DNA from: a virus
IMG/VR virus record: IMGVR_UViG_3300011440_000033
Span: 1 to 42,684 of that record
Direction: 5' to 3' (one strand)
Length of the DNA stretch: 42,684 bases
Shown: positions 7,664 through 17,400 of the stretch, piece after piece
Numbering within the stretch: position 1 is the first letter of the stretch
Layout: each line of letters starts with the position of its first letter
Program-made: the position numbers and the translations under genes
The notes under the pieces: generated by a model
Database searches by the model: none
Seen by the model: only the letters and a program-made list of their open reading frames with translations
Told to the model about the DNA's origin: nothing

Positions 7664-7815
7664 AGCCTTTCCTGGCGTAGGCCGTACCAGCCGTCGCCCA
7701 CAACGAACAGAATGGCGTCCGGGCCAAACTGGCCAAGAAGTTCTTCGTCACTCGGCGGCGAGTTCAGCGGCCAGTAACGGCACTCAACCGTGTCGGGAAT
7801 CTGGTGGCCCTTCAT
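7660..7815 (-). CDS. 51-aa hypothetical protein
   Basis: MKGHQIPDTVECRYW continues with a short acidic stretch and ends DGWYGLRQERL. The ATG shares a base with the nuclease stop (TAATG), and its TGA overlaps the WhiB GTG. A longer upstream frame is Arg/Gly-rich and rejected. No recognisable family. Confidence 0.7.
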   Translation of the reverse strand: MKGHQIPDTVECRYWPLNSPPSDEELLGQFGPDAILFVVGDGWYGLRQERL

Positions 7816-8783
7816 TACTCCTCCTCGTCTTCGTCCATGGCGATGAAGCCGTAGTCCTCGCCGTCCGTGCCGAGCAGCTTGCCCCAGCACTCCGCCCGAG
7901 CGCCACACCAGCCGCAGTGCTGGCCGATGTTCGGGATGGGGATGCGATCACCGTGAGAAAGATTGGCTCGGCGCATGATGACTTCACGCACCACCTTAAG
8001 CGCCTGTTCGATCTGCTCGGGCGAACGATCCACCCAACGGCGGTCGAAGGACTCGGCCGGCGGACGCTCGATGCCCTCGCCAGCGGCCTTCATGACCTCG
8101 ATGCTGTCCTTGGCGACAAGGCGCAGGTCCTTCTTCGTGATGGCCCGCTTGCCCTCCAACTCGACGGCGATTCGTTCCATCATCTCGGCTTGCGTCGGAT
8201 AGGTCGGCTTCCAGCGCTGCGTGTAAACGCCCTCGAACATGACGCCGTGGACCGGCCGTTCGAGCAGCATCGAGGCGCCGTAGACATACAGCGTCTCCTG
8301 GAGCGAGACCTGAAGCAGCTTCAGCCGTTGCCTGCTACCGTAGGTCTTGTCTTCAACGACCCACAGCCGCCCCTGATCGTCCTCGCCGACGTGGTCGATG
8401 TGGAAGGTGAAGTCGACGCCGGGCACCGGGCTGGGGATGCGCCCCTCCAACTCGGTCGCCACGAGGTTGAGGCCAGTGCTGGCCTTCGGGTCGGTGCCGT
8501 AATGCGCCAGAAACCGTGATGCCAACCACTGGACGTGCTCGATCTCCTCGACGGTCATTCGCCGGCTGAGATCCACGCTCGGGGTCCATACCGTCCATGC
8601 CGGCCCGCCGGGCTGCCAAATGAAAGCACCGTCCCACCAGTAGCCGAGGAACTCGTGGAAAGCGGTACCCCGACGCAAGCCTTCACCGTCGTCGCCCTCC
8701 TCAACCCGGCCGTAGAAGGCGCCCCACTTCTCCTCGCACTGGGCGAGGGTGGACACTTCAGAGAATCCGATTGTGTCGTTCAT
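7815..8783 (-). CDS. Cas4/RecB-like PD-(D/E)XK exonuclease with Fe-S cluster
   Basis: 322 aa. C16 in TLAQCEEKW plus a C-terminal CGWCGARAEC cluster (290, 293, 299) give the four cluster ligands of Cas4/AddB-type nucleases. RRGTAFHEF supplies His43. The nuclease core is FHIDHV (Asp130) then VVEDKTYG (Glu144, Lys146). It probably resects DNA ends for the adjacent recombination proteins. No cas1/cas2 or repeat array is present, so this is a phage recombination nuclease rather than CRISPR adaptation. It has an ATGA junction upstream and an acidic C-terminal tail, MDEDEEE. A GTGTAAACG element is embedded at VYT. Confidence 0.92.
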   Translation of the reverse strand: MNDTIGFSEVSTLAQCEEKWGAFYGRVEEGDDGEGLRRGTAFHEFLGYWWDGAFIWQPGGPAWTVWTPSVDLSRRMTVEEIEHVQWLASRFLAHYGTDPKASTGLNLVATELEGRIPSPVPGVDFTFHIDHVGEDDQGRLWVVEDKTYGSRQRLKLLQVSLQETLYVYGASMLLERPVHGVMFEGVYTQRWKPTYPTQAEMMERIAVELEGKRAITKKDLRLVAKDSIEVMKAAGEGIERPPAESFDRRWVDRSPEQIEQALKVVREVIMRRANLSHGDRIPIPNIGQHCGWCGARAECWGKLLGTDGEDYGFIAMDEDEEE

Positions 8784-8980
8784 GATGTCAGCCTCCAAAC
8801 GAGAACTTGGCCGTCAGCCCGCTCAGGCCAGGCCGACCCGAAGGGTGGGTAGGTCCAGTCAATCTCAGCGCCGGTCGCCTCCTCCTGCTCGCACTCGTAC
8901 CCCCAGTTGCCGACGACAGGGACGTCGTCGAACTCCTCGGGGATGGAAGCCAGGGCCTTCTTCAACTGTCCAACGTTCAT
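8780..8980 (-). CDS. 66-aa hypothetical protein
   Basis: MNVGQLKKALASIPEEFDD, then VPVVGNWGYECEQEEATGAE, ends WRLTS. The opening resembles small phage proteins of the type MNVGxLKxxLxxxPDDxxV, which recur in many phages without assigned function. Both ends overlap neighbours as ATGA. It lies between helicase and nuclease. Confidence 0.75.
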   Translation of the reverse strand: MNVGQLKKALASIPEEFDDVPVVGNWGYECEQEEATGAEIDWTYPPFGSAWPERADGQVLVWRLTS

Positions 8981-10350
8981 GCGTTGCCCTTCACTAGGTC
9001 CTGCCAGGGCTTCCCGGTCAGGAGTTCCTTGACGTCACGCTGCTCGGCGTTGGCCTTGGCGATCACCTGATCGTAGGTGTCCGCAGCGGCAATCACCCAG
9101 ACATTCACGGCGCCGGTCTGCCCCGAGCGGTACAGCCTACCGATGGCCTGGCGGTTGACGTCGTAGACGTCGTCCAGGTCGACGAAGATCATGTCCCGGC
9201 TGGTGCCCTGGAGTCCATCAACGCCGGTGCCGAGAGCGGCGATCGTGCCGACGAGAGCCGGCGAGCGGCCGGCGACGAAGTCAAGTCGGGCGTCTTCCCG
9301 AGCCTCCGGCCGCATGCCGCCCGTGTAAACACGAGAGTCGTCGATGGCCTCGGCGATGCGGTGAGCGGTCGCCCGGTACTTGGTCAGAATGACTACCGGC
9401 CGGCCGATGTCCTCGGCCAGGTCGACGGCCGCCTTGGCCTTAGAACCCAGGCCCTTGTCGGGCAGCAGGCCGCCCCAGTCCGAGCCGAGTTGCAGGAGCC
9501 GGGTACGCTTGGCGATCTCCAGGTCGGCCACCTCGATGCCCTCGGCGAAGGTCTCCTCGGTCCAGCCGTGCTTCGCCATCTGGTCGTACTGCCGACGCTC
9601 GGCCGGCGTCAACTCGATGCGCAAGGTTGACACGATCGGCTCGTCACCTAGCTCGGGCAGGAGGTAGGCCAGCGGCCGAATGAGTAGGCGCCCGAGCAGT
9701 TGCGCACGGACGGTTTCCTCGGCCCCCGGCCGCAGCTTGCCGACGACCCGCACTGGCCGAGGACTCGTGCCGAAATGCCGCAGGGCGACGTAGAAGTGCT
9801 CCTCAGCCCAACGCCAGTACGAGGGGTATGCCCGGTGGTCGATCATGTTGAGCATCGACCAGAGTTCCTCGGCCCGATTCATCACGGGTGTGCCGGTGAT
9901 GTGAGTCAGGTATCGGGCTTTGCGGGCGAGTCCTGCTACGGCCAGGGTGGTCTGCGTGCGCCGACCCTTGATTCGGTGTGCCTCGTCGAGAATCAACTGG
10001 GCGAACGCAGCGTGCTTCAGAATGTCGGCGTCTCTGCGCACGGCCTCGTAGTTAGTCACCAGGGCGCCGCCGTTGTCCAGCCACGACTCGATGGCGACTC
10101 GGCGCTGCTTCAGCGTGTGCGAGCCCCGGTACATGGCGACGGGGTAGCCGGGTGTAAACGCCTCAGCTTCACTGGTCCAGTGAAGTAGGACGTTCGCCGG
10201 CACAACGATGAGCGTACGGTCGCCGGTGCGTGCCGCCAGGCTGAGCCCTACGGCCGTCTTGCCGGTGCCCGGCGGATCACCGTAGATGCAACGGCCCCCC
10301 TCGATGAGGAAGTGCAGAGCCTCCAATTGGGTAGGCCGAAGTGCGGTCAC
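8977..10350 (-). CDS. SNF2-type superfamily 2 helicase/ATPase
   Basis: 457 aa. Walker A is YGDPPGTGKTA (24-33), motif Ia-like VPANVLLHW, DEAH at 122-125, motif III-like HITGTPVMN, and the C-terminal lobe has FVAGRSPALVGTIAALGTG and QAIGRLYRSGQT (motif VI). Compact SNF2-like helicases are common in phages, for fork remodelling or recombination. The GTG start lies about 20 nt from the tRNA-Met, making it the first gene of the coupled left operon. Two GTGTAAAC elements lie inside (VYT and AFT codons). Confidence 0.93.
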   Translation of the reverse strand: MTALRPTQLEALHFLIEGGRCIYGDPPGTGKTAVGLSLAARTGDRTLIVVPANVLLHWTSEAEAFTPGYPVAMYRGSHTLKQRRVAIESWLDNGGALVTNYEAVRRDADILKHAAFAQLILDEAHRIKGRRTQTTLAVAGLARKARYLTHITGTPVMNRAEELWSMLNMIDHRAYPSYWRWAEEHFYVALRHFGTSPRPVRVVGKLRPGAEETVRAQLLGRLLIRPLAYLLPELGDEPIVSTLRIELTPAERRQYDQMAKHGWTEETFAEGIEVADLEIAKRTRLLQLGSDWGGLLPDKGLGSKAKAAVDLAEDIGRPVVILTKYRATAHRIAEAIDDSRVYTGGMRPEAREDARLDFVAGRSPALVGTIAALGTGVDGLQGTSRDMIFVDLDDVYDVNRQAIGRLYRSGQTGAVNVWVIAAADTYDQVIAKANAEQRDVKELLTGKPWQDLVKGNA

Positions 10351-10368
10351 CGGGCGCCTCCTTCAAGT

Positions 10369-10442
10369 TGGTGGCGGGAGGGGGACTCGAACCCACCGGC
10401 TCCGGGGATATGAACCCCAGGCCATCTGACCTGATTCCCGCA
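10369..10442 (-). tRNA. tRNA-Met (CAU), initiator-like, CCA encoded
   Basis: The minus-strand cloverleaf has a TTCGAGT T-loop, an anticodon loop TTCATAT (anticodon CAT) closed by GGGG/CCCC, an acceptor GCGGGA/TCCCGC of six pairs, discriminator A and an encoded CCA. Position 1:72 is a U-C mismatch, and the three GC pairs next to the anticodon loop are present; both are initiator hallmarks. The D-arm is slightly short and the T stem has one mismatch, so it is a somewhat degenerate phage tRNA. Confidence 0.85.
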
Positions 10443-10458
10443 CGACTGCGTATCAGTG

Positions 10459-10530
10459 TACCCCCCGTGGGACTCGAACCCACATCCCCGGTTGTTGAGA
10501 CCGGTGGCTCTGCCGTTGGCCTAGGGGGGC
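10459..10530 (-). tRNA. tRNA with anticodon CAA (nominally Leu) but short variable loop
   Basis: The acceptor is GCCCCCC/GGGGGGT (G-U at 1:72), the D stem GGC/GCC, the anticodon stem CCGGT/ACCGG with loop CTCAACA (anticodon CAA), and a perfect 5-bp T stem GTGGG/CCCAC with TTCGAGT. The discriminator is A; CCA is not encoded. A Leu tRNA should have a long variable arm; here the variable region is only about 4-5 nt, so the amino-acid identity is uncertain. Confidence 0.8.
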
Positions 10531-10580
10531 AAGTGCAGAACCGGGCGCTGTGTGGCCCTCTACGGAATCTGCGTCCGGTT

Positions 10581-10614
10581 GTACCGGCCGGGCGTCTGCG
10601 CCAGCGGGCGGTAC
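10581..10614. terminator. Imperfect hairpin between lysis-type genes and tRNAs
   Basis: Outer arms GTACCG (10581-10586) and CGGTAC (10609-10614) enclose an inner GGCG-TCTG-CGCC hairpin (10591-10602). It lies just downstream of the minus-strand holin-like gene and upstream of the tRNA genes, so it could be a leaky terminator or a processing site. No T-run. The rest of the 88-bp gap shows nothing else. Confidence 0.4.
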
Positions 10615-10618
10615 CTTC

Positions 10619-10948
10619 CTACAGGACTGAGGGCTCGTTGGCCGCTAGGAGGTCAAGGACTTCCTGGGCCGTGGCGTCGCCCTCGCCGGCCAACTGCTTC
10701 AGGGCCACGACTTCGGCCCTAGCGGCGACCTCGACGGCCTTCTGCGCCCCCTCGGGGAAGGCGGGGGACACAAACTGGCGCACGAGCGCCAGAAGCACGG
10801 TACCTACAGCGCCGACCACGGTTGCCTCGGGAGGCAGCGTCTCTAGGACGGTCAGGACGGCGGTGATAGCACCGAGGGCCACAGCCGTGGCCGCAGGCAC
10901 CTCGTTCTTGACCCGCTTCAGGAAGGTGATGATCTGAGCAACACTCAT
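10619..10948 (-). CDS. Small membrane protein, candidate holin
   Basis: 109 aa. MSVAQIITFLKRVKNEVPA is followed by two hydrophobic segments (about 20-40, AVALGAITAVLTVLE, and 45-62, VVGAVGTVLLALVRQFV) and an Ala/Glu-rich soluble C-terminal half. Two close membrane spans and a charged tail fit a class II holin-like protein. The neighbouring coiled-coil membrane protein supports a lysis cassette, though no endolysin is adjacent; the transglycosylase-like gene lies 11 kb away. Function is inferred from topology and context only. Confidence 0.55.
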   Translation of the reverse strand: MSVAQIITFLKRVKNEVPAATAVALGAITAVLTVLETLPPEATVVGAVGTVLLALVRQFVSPAFPEGAQKAVEVAARAEVVALKQLAGEGDATAQEVLDLLAANEPSVL

Positions 10949-10957
10949 GCTGACAGC

Positions 10958-11464
10958 CTACACACCGATGAGCCGGATGAGCAGACCCACCACCGTGCCG
11001 CCGATCAGGGCGCCGAAACCGGCCAGGGCGAGCGCCCGACCCTGAAGGCTGGCGACGAGCGACTCTTGCCGGGCCAGGCGCTTCTCCATGTCGCCAAACT
11101 GCTGATTGGTGGCCAACAGGGAAGTGAGTCCGTTCTCGTTGCGGCTCAGTCGTTCCTCGATGGCGGACACTTGCTGAGCAACGACGGTTCGCTCGGCGTA
11201 CTTGCGAGCCTCGTCGGCCTGCTGCGCCCGGAACTCGTTGAGCAGGGCCAGACGCTTCTCGGTCGCCTCCCGCTCGGCCCCGGCCGCCATCGTCCCTGCC
11301 CGCTCGGCCTTGTCCACCGCCTCCTTGGCGGCCGTCATGGCGATCAGGACTCGGGCGTCACGGTCAAGGATCGTGTCGGTGAGCCGGCGATCGAGTTCGG
11401 CTAGGCGGGCGTCGAAGTGGTCTCGAAGGGAGACGTAGAGGTCGGTATTAGGTCCGTTGGGCAT
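10958..11464 (-). CDS. Coiled-coil protein with C-terminal membrane anchor
   Basis: 168 aa. Residues 8-140 are almost continuous charged coiled coil (FDARLAELDRRLTDTI, AIEERLSRNENGLTS, MEKRLARQESLVASL). The C-terminus is one hydrophobic helix (ALAGFGALIGGTVVGLLIRL). Tail-anchored coiled coils of this kind sit next to holin-like genes in many phages and may bridge the envelope or regulate the holin. It could also be a virion or membrane adaptor. No catalytic motif. Confidence 0.65.
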   Translation of the reverse strand: MPNGPNTDLYVSLRDHFDARLAELDRRLTDTILDRDARVLIAMTAAKEAVDKAERAGTMAAGAEREATEKRLALLNEFRAQQADEARKYAERTVVAQQVSAIEERLSRNENGLTSLLATNQQFGDMEKRLARQESLVASLQGRALALAGFGALIGGTVVGLLIRLIGV

Positions 11465-11479
11465 GATTAGCCCAGATTA

Positions 11480-14400
11480 TCAGGGCACTGGATACTGAAT
11501 AGGAGGCATGCGATCCCTCGCTTTCGCCTTTGCATCCAGTTCCTCCTGGGTGGTGAACTGCCCGGTATCGGGATCCCTCACCGGCTCTGAGGCGGGCTCA
11601 TCGGGGGTGTCAGTTGCACCAGCGGCCTTCTCGGCCCGTTTCTTTGCAGCCTCAGCCTCTCGCTTGTCCCGAGCCGCCTTCGCAGCAGCTTCCTCCCTAG
11701 CCTTCTGTTTGTCCGACTTCGGGTTGAGACGAGACTGTGCCTTCATCACCCGCTCCCGAATAGCCGTCAGTTCCTCCTCCGAGTACACCCGGGGCGCACC
11801 CATGAAGCGAGTGAGGGCGTCCTTCAGGCCAGGGTCTTGGCCGTACACGTCCTGGCCGGTGATCGCCTGTTCGCCGAGCCGTACGAGCGGCACGTTGCGG
11901 ATGGTCTCCAGGATGTCAGAGATCGGGTCGGTCTCCGGCATGGCTCCGCCGGTGGCGTTCATCTGGTACTGGTCGACGAAGCCGCCATCTGGCGCCCCAA
12001 GCATCGCTCGCACCATCGCTTCAACGAAGGGGTTGACGGCATCGGCGATCCCGTGGGGGGTAGTCAGCGAGCCAGCATCGAGGAAGGGGTTCCACGACCG
12101 AGTGTTGTAGCCCTGATCGCCAGCCAGCACGAGTCCTTCGTACGCACGGGGCAGTTGGCCGGCGAACTGGTCCTTCAGAAGTTCCTCGTGCATGACGCCC
12201 AACTGCATCATCACAGCGGTCGCTATCGTGTGGTCGGCGGGGAAGCGGGCGATCAACTTGACCATCCCCTTCTGCCAGGCGTAGAAGGGCAGCACAGAGC
12301 GGATGAAGCCTCGCTCCAACGGACCCAGGTCGCCGTAGTCGACCAGGGCGGCGTAGGCCCGCTTCAGGGCGGCCTCTCTCGTGGCGCCGGTGCGCATCGC
12401 TCGGTCCATGACGGCGGTACGAGAGAACTCGTCGACCACTTCGTTCAGGCGGGTCACCCGTGCCCGCAGTTCGGTGGCCGCCGGACGAACACCCTCCCGG
12501 CGAGCGGTCGAGCCGACGCCTCGATTCAGGATCGTGCCCTGGCCTCCCTCGAAGGACGTAATTGACTGGCCGACGATTTCCTGCGGCATGGTGCCATTGC
12601 GGTACTTGCGCCAGGCCGACAACCAATCTCGGGGACGGACGCCTTCGGCCGTGGCGAGCATGGTGTTGCCGAACAGGTTGTTGACGTACCACCTCGGGCT
12701 GAGGGTCAGTACGAAAGTACGCCACGGGCTGGTCAGACGGGTAATCATGCGGAACGCCCAGTGGTCGTACTCCCGGCTCATCGAACGCAGCGCCGTCTTG
12801 ATTTCCTTCGGCACGATGTATTTCGTGCTCTGGCCGGTGATCTCCTTGATTGCCGTGGGCGACGCCTCGGTCCCGGTGAGCATCCAGGTGCGCTCAGGAT
12901 CCCACGCCACCCAGCCCGGAGGGATGACGGCGTTGGCGTCGATGGGCCTGGCGTAGGAATCCTCGATGTGGTCGATGAGGGCGTTGGTCTGGCGTTCGTG
13001 AGCCACCTCGGCCACGGCCGAGGCCAGGGCCTCGATGGATCGGTCGGCCGCTCCCTGCTTGACGAGGGCGCCGGTGCGAGTCTTACGGGTGCCTGCCTCG
13101 ACGGCGTTCTCCATGCCCCGCTTGCCAAGCCCGAGGTTGCCGAACAGCGTGCCCTGAGCGTTGGCCCAAGTGACGTCCTTCAGGTGGGTCGGCCGGAAGC
13201 CCCGCTCGGTGGCGAGTTGGATGACCTCGACGAAGGTCTTGGGGACGTCCTGAAGCATGTCGGCGATCACGCCCGTCTCGTCGAGGCGGGCTTCCTCCAT
13301 GAGCGTGTGCCAAGCGTCGTACATGGGCTGCCAGGCGGCGTCGGCCGGCCGGCGATTCACAAGGTGCCTGTCGAGCGTCGCCATCGAACGTTGCGCTCCC
13401 CGCTCCAGACGAGCGGCGGCCGCCTCGGAACGGGTAAGTCCGTCCATGGCGTCGAGGATGCGCACCTGGCCCTTCTCCAGGGTTCGGATCATGGCTTGCT
13501 GGTGAGCGATCTTGACGCCCAAGGTTTCCCGCATCTGGCGGGCCTCGCCAAGCTGTCGAGATCGCTGCATGGACTCGAATTCGGTCTCCCACCTATAGCG
13601 CTTCGTTTCTACCGGGTGAGGCATCTGGCCGGCCAACGGCGAACGCAGCATCTCGCCGGCCTCGGTCGGCGGAGCGAACATATCGTCCCAGAACTGACGG
13701 ATAGGTTCGGGCGCCTCGCCGAGCACGGAGTTAAGCATGGGTCCGTAGGTCTGCTCCAGACTGGCGGCGATCTTGCGGAAGACGTTGTCGAGTCCACCCC
13801 GAGCGGACACGAGCGTGCCTCGGCTGGACAGGTAGCCCATGAGTCCGCCTACGAAGTTCTCCTCGGCCAGGCGCTTGCGGGCGGTCATGCCCTTGTCGAC
13901 TAGGCCGGGGTAGACCTTGTGCAAACGAGCAACGTCTGCGTCAGGAAGCAACTGTCGCAGGAGGTGAGCGCCCTCGTGGGTGAGCGTGCCGAGGTTGGCG
14001 TCCTGGAACAGGCGCACGACCAGCCGGGCGTCCTTGCCCTTGGGCATGACCATGGCGCCTAGCAGCTTCTCGTTAAACGCCTGGTGTAGCTCACCGATGG
14101 ATCCCCGCTCGGGGAGGCTGGTGACCTCGTTGGGCGGTGGCACGTTGCGCAGCCGATTGGACTTCAACCGGGCAGCGGCCAGCGCCTGGCTAGTGCTGGG
14201 CTCGGTCATTGAGCGGATACCTTCGACCGCCATCGAGCCCCCGGACGGCCCGAGCAACTTCGAGCGCCAGCCGGCGGCGTAGTCGTTGAGAAGCCTGGTG
14301 GCCTCGGCGCCATCTCCTCGGACTACAGCCTCCTGGATCTTGGCGAACACGTCCTGCCAGATATTGTAGGAGTCCAACTTCTGCCCGAGGATCTTCGAGT

Positions 14401-17400
14401 CGTCGGCTACCTGGAATCGGTTCTCGGCCGTGTAAACGTCATCCCCCTCGGGCAGGGCGGCGATGTTCTCCCGATCCATGGCGGTGACCACGGTGTCCTC
14501 GATCGGGCTGGCGACATCGGTCGACTGAAGCCGGGCGTACTCGGCCGCCAGGTCCCCCGGCACCTCCTCGCCGTGGCGGGCGTAGTCCCGCACCTTGGCC
14601 TGGACAACCTGACGCTCCTGACGGATCCGCTGGGCGGACTCGGACCAATCGAGTTCCTCGGACCAGTAGTCCCGCAGCGGATCGTCGATGCGGCGGCCCT
14701 CAGAGATGCCCTGAGCGATCTCGTCCAGAGCGAAGTCGTGGTGAGCCAGGAATCGACCCCAATCCTGCCGGCCGACCTCCTGCTTGGCGAAGATCCACAG
14801 AAGCGCCTGCACCTCGTGCGGGCGCACGTCCCGTCCGAACTGAGCGGACAACTTGGCAGCCGCCTCCCGTATGTCCCAGGCGTACATGCCGTAGGTGCCC
14901 CCGCCGGCCCAGTCGGTGCCGTCGATGCCGAACAGGTTGGCCATGACGGTGTCAAGAGTGACGGTCGTGCTCTCGGCCGGGCGGGCGAGGTTGTCCCGGA
15001 AGGAGCGCAGCTTGGCGAGCGCCTTCGAGCCGTGGTACTCCATGATGGCCGCCTCATAGGCGTCGTGGATCGCAGGCACCTCCCGCCGCAGCCTGGCCTC
15101 CTCGGCCAACACGGTACGGGTGTCCCGAGCCAAGTCAGCCCCCCGGCTAAGTCCAGCCATCCGCTTGGCGTCCGCTGGGGTGTAGCCAGCCTCCTGGTAC
15201 GCCTTGACCATGCCCCTCTTGTCCAGAATCTCCGTGTGCATGGCGGCTACTTGTCTGTACGCCTCGATGGCTGCCGGATCGCCGGCCGCCTCCAGGTGAC
15301 GCATGACGTCCTCTCGGGGGAGGTTGGCGTCACCCAAACCCTTGTTCGTTCCGGTCCACGCCTCGGGCAGGCGGGAGATGTCGGCGGTCGTCGCCTCGTC
15401 GATACGCAACGTGCCGGTGAGAATGTCAACCACGTTCTGCTTCGGGGAGGCGATCATGCTCGTCGACTCAGTGAGCGCCCGCAGTTCGGGAATGTCTACG
15501 AAACGCTGGGCGACGAGTTCGGTCGTGGCGAAGCCACGGGGAGTCGGACCCCGGCCAGGGGGCGTGGTCTCCAGGCGCTTCATCAAAGCCTTGGCCGCTG
15601 CCATTGCGTTGGCCTGACCCTTGCGGAAGTCGCTCATGTTGGCGACGGCCATCATGGCCCGCCCGAGGTTCTGCTTCGGATTCGCCATGACGGAAGTGGC
15701 GGCCAGCAGATCGTAGAAGACGTCGGCCGAGTCCCGCACCGTGCCGTTAAGCAAAGTCATCGGCTTGCCCCGGTACAGCGCCTCGACGTAGTCGTGCGAG
15801 TCGTAGTACCAGGCCAGGCTGTCGCTCACGTCCTTGGACGACAGCGTGCCGAGCGCCCTGCTGGTCGCCTCCTCGACGGAGAGGTTGAGCACGGTCTGGG
15901 CCAGGAACTCAGCGTTGGGCCGGTTGGTTCCGGTCTCGACCGTGGCGTTCTTGAAGAAGGTCCCGAGCGGCGTGCCCTTCGAGGCGTGCATCCCGTAGTC
16001 CCAGTTCATCCAAACCTGCATCACCTCGTCGGCCGCCTGAGCACCTATGCCTGCCTCCTTGGCTGCATCGGCTGCCTCCCGCCACACACGCAGGAGCGGA
16101 GACGACGTCGGGTTCTTCATGGCCTCGTTGTGGTAGATGCGGGCGAGCGCCTGCATGTCGGGGTTGCCCGACAGCGTCAGATCGCCACCCTCGGCGATGT
16201 CGTAAAGCGCCTGTTGGCCCCGGGCTTCGCCCATGAGGATCGCCAACTCCCGGTTCTCGACGGTCGTTGAGACATCACCGGCCACTCGGGCGATCCCGTT
16301 GTCGTCGGTGTAACCCCACAACCCGAGCCGAGCGTCGGGGTGGTACCAGACCTCCATGTTGTCACGAATGACTTCCTTCAGCAGTGCCTCGGCGTTGATA
16401 GCGAAGGCGTCGGCCGGAATGTCGAACAGGTCCCGGCCGCCGCCCACCATCCCGCCCACGGCGTAGCCGGCGTCGGCGTAGGAGACCTGACCGGTGCCGA
16501 CGTCAAAGGTCGTCCCGCCGTTCTCAACGAAGTCGGCGATGATCGCTTGAACAGTACGGTCCATGTTGCGGACGCCGGGCGGGACCGGGCGATGTAGTTC
16601 GGACACCCGCACAGACACCTCGTCGAGCCTACGGCGCAAATCGGCCGCCGCCCCACGACGAGTCTCGATGACGCCTTCCAGCTTGACCCGCTTGGCGTCA
16701 AGAGCCAGGCGCTCGTCCGGCACTCGCCTGCGCAACTCGGCCGCCCGACGCATGTCCCGCCGTGCCCGGTTGAACCGCTTCAAATCCCTACCGGTCATAA
16801 GTGGAGCATCTGTTTCGAGAATGGCGTCCTCGACGCCGAGCGCACCCTTGCGGCCAGCGATCAACTGCTGGAGGTTGGACTGCCGCTCCATGCGCCAGGT
16901 CTCTGCTGCGGCGTCGAGCGTCTGCTCCAGAGCGGCCAGGCGTTCCGGCCCCAGCTTGTCCTTGACGGCCTGGCTGAGTCCGACGAAGCCACGACGAGCC
17001 TGGCCCCGCAGCGCCATGGCCGCCTCGGGGCTGCCGCCGTCCCTGATGACCGACTCGAACCAATCGGTCCCATCGAGACGTGCGCTGATCTCCTCACCGA
17101 CGATGCGAGAGATAGCGAAGCGGTCTAGCTCGGGCACGGCGGCCATGATCTTCTCAGCGGCGACCCGAGAATCGACAACGGCTCGGGAGGATTGGGCGAT
17201 GCGCTGCGCCATGCGGACGTTGCGGCCCAGGTCGGCGGCGACCTGCTTCAGCCGATGCCGGCGGACCATCGGCGCTGCGACGGCCAGGGCTCGGTTGACG
17301 GGGTCGGGCAGCTTCGAGGTGATAGCTCGTGCCCACGGGGCGGGCGGACGGTTGGCAAGTGCGGACCCGAGTGTAGCTGTCTCAGGATCCGGCACGGCCG

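Noticed and set aside
7815-8783. CRISPR adaptation module, because of the Cas4-like nuclease
   Set aside because: No cas1/cas2 and no spaced direct repeats anywhere in the window; Cas4/RecB-like nucleases are common phage recombination genes.
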